64,000 bases of DNA from Acidobacteriota bacterium (GCA_003388555.1 QQVD01000025.1:1-64000), one strand, 5' to 3'; shown: positions 47,010-55,912, counted from the first letter of the stretch. Made by a program: numbers and translations. The notes: generated from the letters alone by a model not told the origin.

Positions 47010-48218
47010 TCAGCTCAGCAAGGTGACCACCATCACCCCGAGGTAGGTGCCCACTCCGTTGCCGAGCGCGCCGATCAGGATCGCCGGCAGCACCAGGTCG
47101 GAGCGACCGAGACTGCGCGCCAGTGCCAACGCCGAGGTGCCGCCGCCGATGCTCGCCTGCGAGGCGACGGCGGCGGTGTCGGGATCCAGGCGCAGAGCGA
47201 CGGCGCTGCCGAAGACCACGGCGCCGTGCACCAGCAGCAGCACGCAGACCATGACCAGCAATCCGAGACCGACCGCGCCGCTCTCGCGCAGCGCCTCGAG
47301 ATCGCAGAGCGCACCGATCACCGCCAGGAAGAGGTACACACCGAAGAGCCCGAGCGTGCGGCCGCCGCGCAGCCGCTGCACCCGGGGCAGCTGGGCGAGC
47401 AGCAGGGCCAGCGAGGTCAGGATCAGGATCCCGGGCAGGGCGAAGCCGGTGACGCTCTCGAACCACTCGGCGCCGACGATCGAGAGGCGCACCGAGAACG
47501 CCGCCAGTGCCAGCAGGATCCCCAGGTCGAGCGGATGCAGCGTCTCGCTGTCCTGCTCGATCTCCTCCACCAGCTCCGCCTTCAGGTCGCGGTCGACCGG
47601 TGAGCCCCCGCGCTCACCGCTGAGCATTCGCCCCGCCGCCAGCTCGGGCCGCCAGCGCAGCAGCAGGCGCGGCACGACCACGGTGACCGCCATCCACACG
47701 GTGGTCATGCCGGCGTCGACCGCGTTGGCGCCGGCGAGCAGCACCCCGTCGGTCATCCGGTACTGCGAGGCGATGGCGACGAAGTTGGCGCTGCCGCCGG
47801 TGTAGGTGGCGGTGAACATGCCGGCGAGCACCGGCAGATGCTCACCGAAGACCTCGGCGCCACCCGCGAGCCGCACACCGACCCAGGCCCCGAGCGTGGT
47901 GCTGAGCACCGCGAGGGCGAAGAGGATCAGGATCTGCCGCCCCGCCTTGACCACCTCGAGAAGGCGCACCTCGAGCAGCAGCAGGAAGATCGCCATCCAA
48001 GAGATCTCGAAGAAGAGCGCCGAATAGAGCGGCACATCGCCGGTGCTCGACGGGATGATCCGCAGGTTGGCGAGCACCGCCGTGAGCACGATCACCGTCA
48101 GTGCGGTGCCGCCGTGGCGCAGCCAGGTGTGGCGTGCCAGCAGCTCCGCGGCGACCACGCAGAGCGCCAGCGCGCCGAGGATCGCCAGCGGATGGGTGAG
48201 CAGGACCGGCCAGGGCAT
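47010..48218 (-). CDS. DUF819-family membrane protein
   Basis: A 402-aa integral membrane protein with about ten helices. Typical blocks are LFFEISWMAIFLLLLEVRLL, GMFTATYTGGSANFVAIAS near residue 135, GANAVDAGMTTVWMAV, and the C-terminal SQASIGGGTSALALARSLGR and ILIGALGNGVGTYLG. The TGGSAN and GGGTSA loops in two inverted halves resemble sodium/carboxylate transporters such as GltS, so a transport role is likely. The ATG at 48218 matches the start of the first helix; the open frame upstream runs through unrelated DNA of the VapC gene. Substrate unknown. Confidence 0.88.
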   Translation of the reverse strand: MPWPVLLTHPLAILGALALCVVAAELLARHTWLRHGGTALTVIVLTAVLANLRIIPSSTGDVPLYSALFFEISWMAIFLLLLEVRLLEVVKAGRQILILFALAVLSTTLGAWVGVRLAGGAEVFGEHLPVLAGMFTATYTGGSANFVAIASQYRMTDGVLLAGANAVDAGMTTVWMAVTVVVPRLLLRWRPELAAGRMLSGERGGSPVDRDLKAELVEEIEQDSETLHPLDLGILLALAAFSVRLSIVGAEWFESVTGFALPGILILTSLALLLAQLPRVQRLRGGRTLGLFGVYLFLAVIGALCDLEALRESGAVGLGLLVMVCVLLLVHGAVVFGSAVALRLDPDTAAVASQASIGGGTSALALARSLGRSDLVLPAILIGALGNGVGTYLGVMVVTLLS

Positions 48219-48259
48219 CGGCGCAGGATAGCCGACGCCGATCGGCCCCTGCGGCCCCG

Positions 48260-48679
48260 TCAGCCGCCGCGCTTCGGGAACAGCACCTCGACGCCGCGCG
48301 GTCGTACCACCGAGAAGTGGCAACGGTCCAGAGTCACCAGGTGGTCCGCTTCCAGACGTTCGGCGAGCACCACCACCGAGGCGTCGGTGCCGCCCAGCGG
48401 CAGGTCGGCGAAGCGCCGCACCAGCTCGGCGACGGGGGGCCAGTCCTCGGGGCTGGGTCCCTGGACATCGAGCGCTTGGAGACCCGCCAGGAAGCTCGCC
48501 TCGACCTCGGCTCCGAGGCGCCGGCCGATCAGGTAGGCCACCTCGGCGACGCACAACGCCGGCACGACGACGTCGTGGCGCAGCGAGGTGAGGATCTCGA
48601 GGCAGCTTCGGTGGTGCGGATCGGCACGATTCAGGGCCGCGATCAGCGGGCCCGAGTCAACGACCGCCAGCGATCTCAT
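48260..48679 (-). CDS. vapC: PIN-domain toxin of a VapBC system
   Basis: A 139-aa PIN-domain ribonuclease. The acidic residues of the active site are visible: AVVDSGPLIAALN (Asp8), CVAEVAYLIGRR (Glu near 45), GGTDASVVVLAERL (Asp near 98) and TLDRCHF (Asp near 117). Free VapC toxins cut tRNA or rRNA and stop growth; the upstream antitoxin neutralises them. It starts at ATG 48679 inside the 3' end of the antitoxin gene (23-nt overlap), the standard VapBC arrangement. Confidence 0.92.
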   Translation of the reverse strand: MRSLAVVDSGPLIAALNRADPHHRSCLEILTSLRHDVVVPALCVAEVAYLIGRRLGAEVEASFLAGLQALDVQGPSPEDWPPVAELVRRFADLPLGGTDASVVVLAERLEADHLVTLDRCHFSVVRPRGVEVLFPKRGG

Positions 48680-48902
48680 CCGCCCAGCCTGCGTCGTCGA
48701 GCTCCTCGTCTATCGCGGCGCCGTAGGTCAGCCCCGGCTCCTCGATCGACCCGGCCCACGGTATCTCGCGTCGCCCAGAGCTCAGCAGGACCTCGGTGAG
48801 GCAGAGGCGCACCAGCTCCGAGGTGCTCAGCTGACGGCGTTTCGCCTCACGTTCGACCAGGACGCCGAGCTCGTCGGGCATCGAGACGGTGATGCGCTTC
48901 AT
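48657..48902 (-). CDS. vapB: ribbon-helix-helix antitoxin of a VapBC system
   Basis: An 81-aa protein. The N-terminal KRITVSMPDELGVLVEREAKRRQLSTSELVRLCLTE block, spread over residues 2-37, is a ribbon-helix-helix DNA-binding domain with the basic strand RITVSMP. The C-terminal half is acidic (IDEELDDAGWADEIAGG) and would wrap the toxin. The ATG at 48902 lies within a set of short repeats that probably are its own operator. Neutralises the VapC encoded immediately downstream and represses the operon. Confidence 0.9.
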   Translation of the reverse strand: MKRITVSMPDELGVLVEREAKRRQLSTSELVRLCLTEVLLSSGRREIPWAGSIEEPGLTYGAAIDEELDDAGWADEIAGGR

Positions 48903-48920
48903 ACGTGCATACTAGCATAC
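48900..48920. promoter_or_regulatory. CATAC triple repeat, candidate VapB operator
   Basis: Three copies of CATAC at exactly 8-bp spacing (48900, 48908, 48916) overlap the antitoxin start codon. Ribbon-helix-helix antitoxins bind short repeated half-sites at their own promoters. Read on the minus strand, the region also contains TATGCT, a -10-like hexamer so close to the ATG that the transcript would have almost no leader. Confidence 0.5.
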
Positions 48921-48997
48921 ACCGGATCCGACCTGGCACCCAGGCACGCGACCCGCTGTCGCAGGGCCGCCGCGCTCGTCACCGCATCAGTACCCCA

Positions 48998-50122
48998 TCA
49001 GTACCCCACCAGCGGCCGCACGCACTCACCGAAACGCACCGCCTCCTCGTGGTGGGGATAGCCCGAGAGGCAGAACGAGTGGCAGCCGACGTCGACGAAC
49101 TGCTGCAGCGTCGCCGCGACCTGCTCGGGGTCGCCGACCACCGCCACCCCGGCGCCGGGCCGGATCCGGGTGAGGCCGGTCCACAGGTGGGGCGCGATCC
49201 GGTCCTCGTTGTCGGCCGCCCGCTCGGCGATCTCCTTCATCCGCGTGTTCGCCGCCGACGCCGTCCACAGCCCCCGGATCATCCGCTGCCAGTCCTCGCT
49301 CGCCCCCTCGATGATCTTCGCTGCCGCCCGCCAGGCTTCCTCCTCGCTGTCGCGACAGACGATCTGCAGGCGCATGCCGAAGCCGAGCCGGTCCTCGCGA
49401 CCCTCAGCCGCCGCCAGCTCGCGCAGCTGCTCGATCTGGCGGCCGATGCTGTCCGGGGTGTCGCCCCAGAACAGGTGCACGTCGGCGTGCCGCGCCGACA
49501 TCTTCCAGGCCGTCTCGGAGCCGCCACCGAGGTAGAACGGCGGGTGAGGCTCCTGGAGGATCTCGGGCACGCAGCGCGCTCCTTCCAGCCGATGGTGCTC
49601 GCCCTCGAAATCGACCTTGCCGCCGCGCGCCGCCCACAGGCGCTTGAGGATCTCCACCTCCTCGAACATCACCGAATAGCGCGCGTCCTTGCCGAGAGCG
49701 ATGCCGTCGGCCCGTGCCTCCTTGTCCGAGGCGCCGGCGATCAGGTTGATGCAGATCCGGCCGCCCGACAGCCGGTCGAAGGTCGAGATCATCTTGGCCA
49801 GCAGCGCCGGCTGGACGTAGCCCGGGCGCGCCGCCACCAGGGGCTTGATGCGCTCGCTGCGCCCGACGATCAGGGCGCTGGTGATCCACGCCTCCCAGCA
49901 GAGCGTCTGGACCGGCACCAGGATGTACTCGAAGCCGGCGGCCTCGGCGTCGCGGGTGACGCGCTCGAAGTGTTCGATCCCGGACGGGAAGGCGCTGGCC
50001 CCTTCGGCGAAGGTTCGGGTGTCGCCCGACGTCGGCAGGAACCAGCCGAACTCCAGCGGGCGGCGCGACGGATCGCCGGAAGCTGGCGCGTCGCCGGACG
50101 TCGACGGGCCGCCCGAGGTCAT
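48998..50122 (-). CDS. LLM-class flavin-dependent monooxygenase (SsuD-like)
   Basis: A 374-aa bacterial luciferase-like TIM-barrel enzyme. It shows LEFGWFLPTSGDTRTF at the N-terminus, the AAGFEYILVPVQTLCWEAW block, AARPGYVQPALLAKMISTFDRLSGGRICINLIAG near 95-128, the insertion with FEGEHHRLEGARCVPEILQEPHPPFYLGGGSE, and the C-terminal PHHEEAVRFGECVRP. This pattern matches alkanesulfonate monooxygenases, which need reduced FMN and release sulfite. No ssuABC transporter or flavin reductase is adjacent, so the substrate is uncertain. It starts at ATG 50122, 13 nt after the neighbouring secreted-protein gene on the same strand. Confidence 0.9.
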   Translation of the reverse strand: MTSGGPSTSGDAPASGDPSRRPLEFGWFLPTSGDTRTFAEGASAFPSGIEHFERVTRDAEAAGFEYILVPVQTLCWEAWITSALIVGRSERIKPLVAARPGYVQPALLAKMISTFDRLSGGRICINLIAGASDKEARADGIALGKDARYSVMFEEVEILKRLWAARGGKVDFEGEHHRLEGARCVPEILQEPHPPFYLGGGSETAWKMSARHADVHLFWGDTPDSIGRQIEQLRELAAAEGREDRLGFGMRLQIVCRDSEEEAWRAAAKIIEGASEDWQRMIRGLWTASAANTRMKEIAERAADNEDRIAPHLWTGLTRIRPGAGVAVVGDPEQVAATLQQFVDVGCHSFCLSGYPHHEEAVRFGECVRPLVGY

Positions 50123-50135
50123 CGTCGGATCGACA

Positions 50136-51860
50136 TCAGTGAACGGGATCGGACTCGTCCGAGTCGCCTGACTCGTCTGACTCTTCCGAGTCGCCAGGCT
50201 CGTCGTCGGCGCAGCAGAGCGGCATGCCGAAGAAGTCGTCGATGTCGAAACAGACCGTGCGCTGCTTCCACTCTCCTCCGGCGGAGCGCGGCGGCGTCTG
50301 GATGGTGATCAGGTCGTAGCTGCGCAGCCCAGGCTCCGAAGCGGGAACGACCCCCTGCTCGACGAAACGATGGCCCGGGTGCTTCTGGCGCAGCCAGGCG
50401 CGCTCGGCGGCGATCCCTTCGAGAGTGGACCGGGCGCCGCGGATCACCACCGCCTGGTCGCAGCTGCTGCCGTCGCCGCCTTCGTAGGTGACCGGTCCCG
50501 GCGCCAGCACCGAGGGAGGTGGTTCGCTGCCGATCGAGTACTCGAGGGGGGCCATCGCGGCGAGATACACGCTGTCGCCACCGTCGCGCGGCGACTCGAC
50601 GGCGAAGCGCAGCTGCAGCGGACGGCGCACCCCCGGGCGGGCGAGCAGCTCGGCGATGGGGTATTCGACGTCGACCTCGGCGTCGGCGGCGCGCAACCAC
50701 CATCTCGCCGGCTCGAGGGCGGAGCCGTCGACGGCTCCCGCGCCCTGTCCCGGTGCCGGCGCCGCCTCGAGCATCTGGTCGTCGCGTTGGGCGCTGAGCG
50801 AGAGATAGGCGCCCTCGGCAGGCAGCTTCTCCGCCAGGCGCACCCGCAAGCGGGCCGTCAGCATCGTGCTGCCGTCGACCTTCGACAGCGCCGGAGGATC
50901 GACCTCCAGGAGCTCGAGTCGGCTCGACGGTCGGTCCGCCGGCCGCGTGTCCGGCGGCAGGAAGATGGGACCGAGAGCTCGCGGCGCGATGCGCAGACGC
51001 AGCTGTCGCACCCGATGCGGAGTCTCCCAGATCCGGAACGCCGCCCGGTAGCGCGGCGTGATCAGTCCGTCCCGTGCGCGCAGCACCGAGCCGGCCGGCG
51101 GCAGCGTCGCGGGTCGGGTATCGGCGAGCCAGCGCGCTTCCACCTGCGGTGTCACGTGAAGCCAGCAGTCGGTGGGATTCTCGCCGGCGATCGAGAGGGG
51201 ATTGCCGTCCTCGCCCGTCGACTGGCCGACGCGCCAGGTACGGACCTCTTCCTCCCCGAAGTGCACCGCGACGTCGGTCCACTCTCCCGGTCGCAGCTCG
51301 ATCAGCTCGGGATCGAGCCGTGGCGCCAGATCCATGCAGTGCGCCCGCTGCTGCATCTGCTCGCGCGCGAGACGCCTGAGATGCCCCCGGAAGGCGTCCT
51401 CGTCCCACTTCGTCGTGCGCGCCGGCGAGCCCAGATCGCGGCGCACCCGCAGACCCGCTTCACGGTCGGCAGCTTCCTCGAGGTCGTAGAACCCGAGACA
51501 ACGATCCGACTCGGCAAGGGCGCCGGAGCCTTCGACCCGCAGATCGCGCACCTGCACCAGCACCCTGCGACCGACCCGTAGCGGGTGCCAGCAGCGCCTC
51601 GACGGCATCTCGAGGTCGAGCGTCGACAGCTCCGCCCCCCAGCTGCGTTCGACGACGAAGTGGTAGCGCCAGCGCTCCTCTTCCTCGGTCGAGCCGCCCT
51701 CGACGTAGACCGCCCGTCCTTCGATCCAGGCGTCGGGCTCGGCGGCCTCGGGCGGACAGCCGCAGGTCGACGTCGGCTCTCCGGCCTGAGCCAGCGTGAC
51801 CCCCGGCCACACCGCGGCGCCAGCGATCAGCAGCAGCGCGACGAGACCACCCGCAGCCAT
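50136..51860 (-). CDS. secreted protein with N-terminal NTR/TIMP-like domain
   Basis: About 574 aa. A hydrophobic leader (GGLVALLLIAGAAVWPGVTLAQA) is followed by STCGCPPEA at the expected mature N-terminus, an EGRAVYV strand and HFVVERSWGAELSTLDLEM, ending near RVLVQVRDL. This order (CxC at the mature end, a beta barrel with VERSW) resembles the netrin/TIMP-like fold. The remainder is unassigned, with several Cys, and the C-terminus is an acidic Asp/Ser/Glu tail. An in-frame ATG at 51974 would add a 38-residue basic segment, which would provide the missing positive charge, so the start is uncertain. Function unknown; it lies just upstream of the LLM monooxygenase. Confidence 0.7.
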   Translation of the reverse strand: MAAGGLVALLLIAGAAVWPGVTLAQAGEPTSTCGCPPEAAEPDAWIEGRAVYVEGGSTEEEERWRYHFVVERSWGAELSTLDLEMPSRRCWHPLRVGRRVLVQVRDLRVEGSGALAESDRCLGFYDLEEAADREAGLRVRRDLGSPARTTKWDEDAFRGHLRRLAREQMQQRAHCMDLAPRLDPELIELRPGEWTDVAVHFGEEEVRTWRVGQSTGEDGNPLSIAGENPTDCWLHVTPQVEARWLADTRPATLPPAGSVLRARDGLITPRYRAAFRIWETPHRVRQLRLRIAPRALGPIFLPPDTRPADRPSSRLELLEVDPPALSKVDGSTMLTARLRVRLAEKLPAEGAYLSLSAQRDDQMLEAAPAPGQGAGAVDGSALEPARWWLRAADAEVDVEYPIAELLARPGVRRPLQLRFAVESPRDGGDSVYLAAMAPLEYSIGSEPPPSVLAPGPVTYEGGDGSSCDQAVVIRGARSTLEGIAAERAWLRQKHPGHRFVEQGVVPASEPGLRSYDLITIQTPPRSAGGEWKQRTVCFDIDDFFGMPLCCADDEPGDSEESDESGDSDESDPVH

Positions 51861-52030
51861 CCTCGGCAGTGTCGGAGCGGCGCTCGGTCCAGTAGCAGGG
51901 CGCGGCGCTGGGCCACGTCGGCCCGGGCGGTCCTGGATCTCCAGCGCGTCAGGTCGTTGCCCCGCTCGCCCCATGCGCGGAACGCTAGCAGAGGCGCTCC
52001 GACCATCCTGCGCCCCGCGCTTCGCTAGGC

Positions 52031-52062
52031 TGCGCCACTGCGCCACTGCGCCACTGCGCCAC
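52031..52062. repeat. four perfect copies of an 8-bp tandem repeat
   Basis: TGCGCCAC is repeated four times without interruption, 78 nt upstream of the kinase-M23-aminotransferase start, within its probable 5' leader or promoter. Copy number of such repeats can vary by slippage. Confidence 0.85.
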
Positions 52063-52140
52063 CGCAGTACAGCCCCCCTGCCGCTCCAACTGCCGCGGAT
52101 TCGCCGGCCCTTCGGCGACCCGCCACCCGAGATCTGGTCC

Positions 52141-55100
52141 ATGCCCGCCCGCGACCGTCCCGAGCTCACCGTCGACCAGGTCGCTGCGATCGCCCGCGAA
52201 CGCTTCGCGCTCGAGGGCTCGCCGCGGCCGCTGCCGAGCACCGACGACCTCGTCCTGCGCATCGGCGACGCGGTGCTCAAGGTCGTCGCCCCGCCCGGCG
52301 GAGACCTCGAAGCGCTCGAGCGTGAGTGCGAGCTCATGAGCGCGTTGCACGCGCGGCGAGAGCGCAGCGCCGGCGCCAGGCCCGATCCCGATCTGCCACC
52401 GGTGCCGGAGGTGCGACGCTCGCTCGCCGGCAGCTTCGTCGAAGCGGTGGTCGACGACGCCGGCAGACGCTGCGGCGTGCGCGCCATCGCCTGGCTGGAG
52501 GGAGACCGCCTCTCGAGCCGGCCGCAGGGCCCGTTGGTACTGGAGCGCCTCGGCGCCGCGCTGGCCGCCGTCGACGACGCGCTCTCGACCCACCCACCGG
52601 CCGCCGTCGCCCACGCGCCCTGGGACCTCCTGCGCGCCACCGAAGCGATCAACGCAAAGCTCGGCGCGGTGCGCGACCCCGGGCGTTGCCGACTCGTCGA
52701 GCGGCTGACGGAACGCTTCGTGCTCGCCTACGAGCCGCTGTGCGACCGCCTCAGGCGCGGCTGGATCCACGGCGACGCGAACGACGACAACGTCCTGGTG
52801 ACTGCCGATCCGGAAGGGGTCGCCAGCGAGGAGGCGTTCCGGCCGAGCCGCATCGCCGGCCTGCTCGACTTCGGCGATCTGGTGCATTCAGCGACCGTCT
52901 GTGATCCGGCGATCGCCCTCGCCTACCTGCTGCTCGACGACCCCCGTCATCGGCGCGCCGCTCCGCTGGTGGTGCTCGACCACTTCACCCGTGGCTACCA
53001 CCGGAGGCTGCCGTTCGAGGAGATCGAGCTCGAGGTGCTCTTCCCGCTGGCGCTGCACCGGCTCTGCGCCAGCGTCGTCGAAGCGGCCGAGGCGGCGCGC
53101 CGGCTGCCGGACGACGAGGCGCGCCAGGTCACCGCGGAGCGTGCCTGGGAGGCTCTGGCGCGCCTCGAGCGACTGCACCCGCGCCGCGCCGAGTGGACCG
53201 CGCGCCACGCCTGCGGCTACGAGACCGTCGCCGGTGGCAGGCGCCTGGTCGGCTGGCTGCGGCAGCGTCAGAAGGCCCCGGTGCTCGGCGCTCCGCTACG
53301 CCCCGAGCAGACGCGGCTGCTCGATCTTTCGTTGACCAACCCCGACTTCGCGCTCGCGGCGCGACCCGACGACGAGCCCGCCGTGACCGCCTGGGCGAGC
53401 GAGCTGCTCGGCGTCGACCTCGGCGCCGAGATCTCCGACCGTGCCGCACCGCCGCGACCGATCGGCTGGGGGCGGTGGGACGAGCCGCGCCTGGTCTACG
53501 CCGGCGAGCAGTTCGGGGCCGATCCGTTCGCCCGCGTCGCAGCGCGCCTCCCCGACGCGGCGCCTACCGCCGAGCAGCAGCGCACCGTACACCTCGGGAT
53601 CGATCTGTTCGCGCCGCCTGGAGCCGCGGTGCACGCACCGCTCGACGCGGTGGTGTGGAGCGTCGCCGACAACGACGAGCCCTTCGACTACGGCGGTACC
53701 GTGATCCTCGAGCACCGTGTCGCCCTCGAGGGCGTCGACCAGGGGGACGAGGCCGAAGCCGCGGTGCCCCAGGCACGTTTCTTCAGCCTGTACGGCCACC
53801 TCGACCCAGCCTCCCTGCAGCGTTGGCGACCGGGTGCCGAGGTGCGGGCCGGCGAGGAGATCGGGCGCCTCGGCGACCCTTCCTGCAACGGCAACTGGAC
53901 GCCGCACCTGCACCTGCAGTTGATCCTCGACCTGCTCGAGGACGACGGCGCAGAGGAGTCCCCGCAGCTCCGTCGCGGCAACTTCCCCGGCGTGGCGCCG
54001 GCCAGTGAACGGGCACTGTGGCTCGAGGCGAACCCAGATCCCGCCGCCCTGCTGCTCGATCCTGCGTCGGCGCGGGCCGACGAGGCCGCTGCCTGGCGCG
54101 CCCTGCTGCCGCCGGCGGTGATCGAAGCGGAGCCGGTCCGGCGACGCCGACAGGAACACGTCAATCCCGCCCTGTCGCTCTCGTACCGGTCACCGCTGCT
54201 CATCGTGCGCGGCCGTGGCGCCCACCTCTACGATCACCTGGCGCGGCGCTACGTCGACCTGGTGAACAACGTCTGCCACGTGGGTCACGCCCATCCCCGC
54301 GTGGTCGCCGCGCAGCACCGTCAGTCGGCGCTCCTGAACACCAACACCCGCTACCTGCACCCGCGCATCGGTGCGTATGCCGAGAGACTGCTCGCCACCC
54401 TGCCGGAGCACCTCGAGGTCTGCTTCTTCGTCAACTCGGGAAGCGAGGCGAACGATCTCGCCCTGCGCCTTGCTCGTACGGCGACCGGCCGGCGCAGCGT
54501 GCTCTGCCTCGAAGGCGCCTATCACGGCCACACCGAGGCGCTCATCGACGTCAGCCCCTACAAGCACGACGGGCGGGGCGGGCGAGGCACGCCGGAGCAC
54601 GTGATCAAGCTGGCGTTGCCCGACCCGTACCGTGGCCGATACCGCGAGGGGGACGCCGGGAGGTACCTGGAGGACCTGCAGCGGGTGCTCGCGGGGCTCG
54701 AGGACCGACCGCCGGCGGCCTTCATCGCCGAGCCGATCCTCGGTTGCGGCGGACAGATCCTGCCGCCGCCGGGCTTCCTGCGCCGAGGCTTCGAGGCGGT
54801 GCGGGCAGCCGGCGGGCTGTGCATCGCCGACGAGGTGCAGACCGGCATGGGCCGCGTCGGCAGTCACTTCTGGGCTTTCCAGCTCGACGGCGCAGAGCCC
54901 GACATCGTCACCGCCGGCAAGCCGATCGGCAACGGCCACCCGCTGGCCGCCGTCTTCACCACCCGCGAGATCGCCCGCGCCTTCGACAACGGCATGGAGT
55001 ACTTCAACACCTTCGGCGGCAACCCGGTCTCTTGCGCCGTCGGCGACGCGGTGCTCGACGTGATCGAGGACGAGGGACTGCAAGCGCGAGCGCGGCGCGA

Positions 55101-55401
55101 GGGCGGGCACCTGCTCCGCCTGCTCGAGCAGCTCGCCGAACAGCACCCGTGCATCGGCGACGTGCGCGGCGCCGGCCTCTTCCTCGGCTTCGAGCTGGTC
55201 GCCGATCCTGTCGAGCGCACACCGCATCCGCTGCTCGCCGCCTACCTGGTCGAACGACTGCGCGAGCGCGGCCACCTGCTGAGCACCGACGGGCCGCAGC
55301 ACGACGTGATCAAGATCAAGCCACCCATGGTCATCGAGCGCAGCGATCTCGAGCGCACCGTCGAACGGCTCGACGAAGCGCTGCGGGAGATCGGCCTGTG
55401 A
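52141..55401 (+). CDS. three-domain fusion: APH-type kinase, M23 peptidase, class III aminotransferase
   Basis: A 1086-aa cytoplasmic protein. Residues 1-400 are an aminoglycoside-phosphotransferase/choline-kinase-like domain (WIHGDANDDNVLV near 207-219 with catalytic Asp, then GLLDFGDLV). Residues about 480-620 contain an M23/LytM-like domain with HLGIDLFAPPG, LYGHL and HLHLQL, so zinc ligands are intact. Residues about 660-1080 are a class III PLP aminotransferase fold (NSGSEANDLALRLAR, DEVQTGMGR, TAGKPIGNGH with the PLP Lys near 926). Relatives pair a kinase with a phospho-lyase of the ethanolamine-phosphate/phosphohydroxylysine type, so phosphorylation followed by PLP-dependent elimination is plausible. 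ATG 52141 is the first residue of the kinase domain. It overlaps the next gene by GTGA. Confidence 0.9.
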   Translation: MPARDRPELTVDQVAAIARERFALEGSPRPLPSTDDLVLRIGDAVLKVVAPPGGDLEALERECELMSALHARRERSAGARPDPDLPPVPEVRRSLAGSFVEAVVDDAGRRCGVRAIAWLEGDRLSSRPQGPLVLERLGAALAAVDDALSTHPPAAVAHAPWDLLRATEAINAKLGAVRDPGRCRLVERLTERFVLAYEPLCDRLRRGWIHGDANDDNVLVTADPEGVASEEAFRPSRIAGLLDFGDLVHSATVCDPAIALAYLLLDDPRHRRAAPLVVLDHFTRGYHRRLPFEEIELEVLFPLALHRLCASVVEAAEAARRLPDDEARQVTAERAWEALARLERLHPRRAEWTARHACGYETVAGGRRLVGWLRQRQKAPVLGAPLRPEQTRLLDLSLTNPDFALAARPDDEPAVTAWASELLGVDLGAEISDRAAPPRPIGWGRWDEPRLVYAGEQFGADPFARVAARLPDAAPTAEQQRTVHLGIDLFAPPGAAVHAPLDAVVWSVADNDEPFDYGGTVILEHRVALEGVDQGDEAEAAVPQARFFSLYGHLDPASLQRWRPGAEVRAGEEIGRLGDPSCNGNWTPHLHLQLILDLLEDDGAEESPQLRRGNFPGVAPASERALWLEANPDPAALLLDPASARADEAAAWRALLPPAVIEAEPVRRRRQEHVNPALSLSYRSPLLIVRGRGAHLYDHLARRYVDLVNNVCHVGHAHPRVVAAQHRQSALLNTNTRYLHPRIGAYAERLLATLPEHLEVCFFVNSGSEANDLALRLARTATGRRSVLCLEGAYHGHTEALIDVSPYKHDGRGGRGTPEHVIKLALPDPYRGRYREGDAGRYLEDLQRVLAGLEDRPPAAFIAEPILGCGGQILPPPGFLRRGFEAVRAAGGLCIADEVQTGMGRVGSHFWAFQLDGAEPDIVTAGKPIGNGHPLAAVFTTREIARAFDNGMEYFNTFGGNPVSCAVGDAVLDVIEDEGLQARARREGGHLLRLLEQLAEQHPCIGDVRGAGLFLGFELVADPVERTPHPLLAAYLVERLRERGHLLSTDGPQHDVIKIKPPMVIERSDLERTVERLDEALREIGL

Positions 55402-55805
55402 CAGCGGGAGGCAGGTCGGACGAGCGATCGGCAGACGGCCGCCGGCGCCTTCGCCACTGGATCGTCGGTGCGCTCGTCCTCGCGAGCACCGGCGCGCTGG
55501 CGAACGCCTTCATGATCGACCTCTGCGACCTGGTCTACGACTGCGGATGCCGGTCGCTGTGGGATGGCGCCGCGGAAGACTGCAACATCCACGATGCCAC
55601 CACCCATGACTGCCCGTGGTGCACTACCGGCCGGCTGGGAGTGGTGCTGCCACCGGCGCTGGTGCTCGCGACCCAGGGCCTGATCGCCTTCTGGCCGGGC
55701 AGGCTCGCCTGGTGGAAACGGCTGCTCCTGGCCCTGCTCGCCTTCCCTGCCGTCGGAGGCGCGGTCGGGCTCGGATTCGGGCTCGCCACCGGCTACTGGA
55801 GCTGA
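55398..55805 (+). CDS. small Cys-rich membrane protein coupled to the fusion enzyme
   Basis: A 135-aa protein of unknown function, with about three hydrophobic helices. Between helices 1 and 2 lies a Cys/His-rich loop: DLCDLVYDCGCRSLW, then CNIHDATTHDCPWC, giving six or seven Cys and two His in about 45 residues, which could bind a metal or form disulfides. GTG 55398 overlaps the stop of the large fusion gene (GTGA), so it is translated with it. I know similar loops from uncharacterised proteins in Acidobacteriota but cannot name the family. Confidence 0.75.
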   Translation: MTAGGRSDERSADGRRRLRHWIVGALVLASTGALANAFMIDLCDLVYDCGCRSLWDGAAEDCNIHDATTHDCPWCTTGRLGVVLPPALVLATQGLIAFWPGRLAWWKRLLLALLAFPAVGGAVGLGFGLATGYWS

Positions 55806-55912
55806 CGATCCGGACGCTCGCGGCCAAGGCGGGCGAGCAGGCGGATCCACGGGCGGTCGGTGCCTGTGACGGCTTCGTCGGCAGCCAGGAGAGCTGTACA
55901 CTGCGTCGGACC

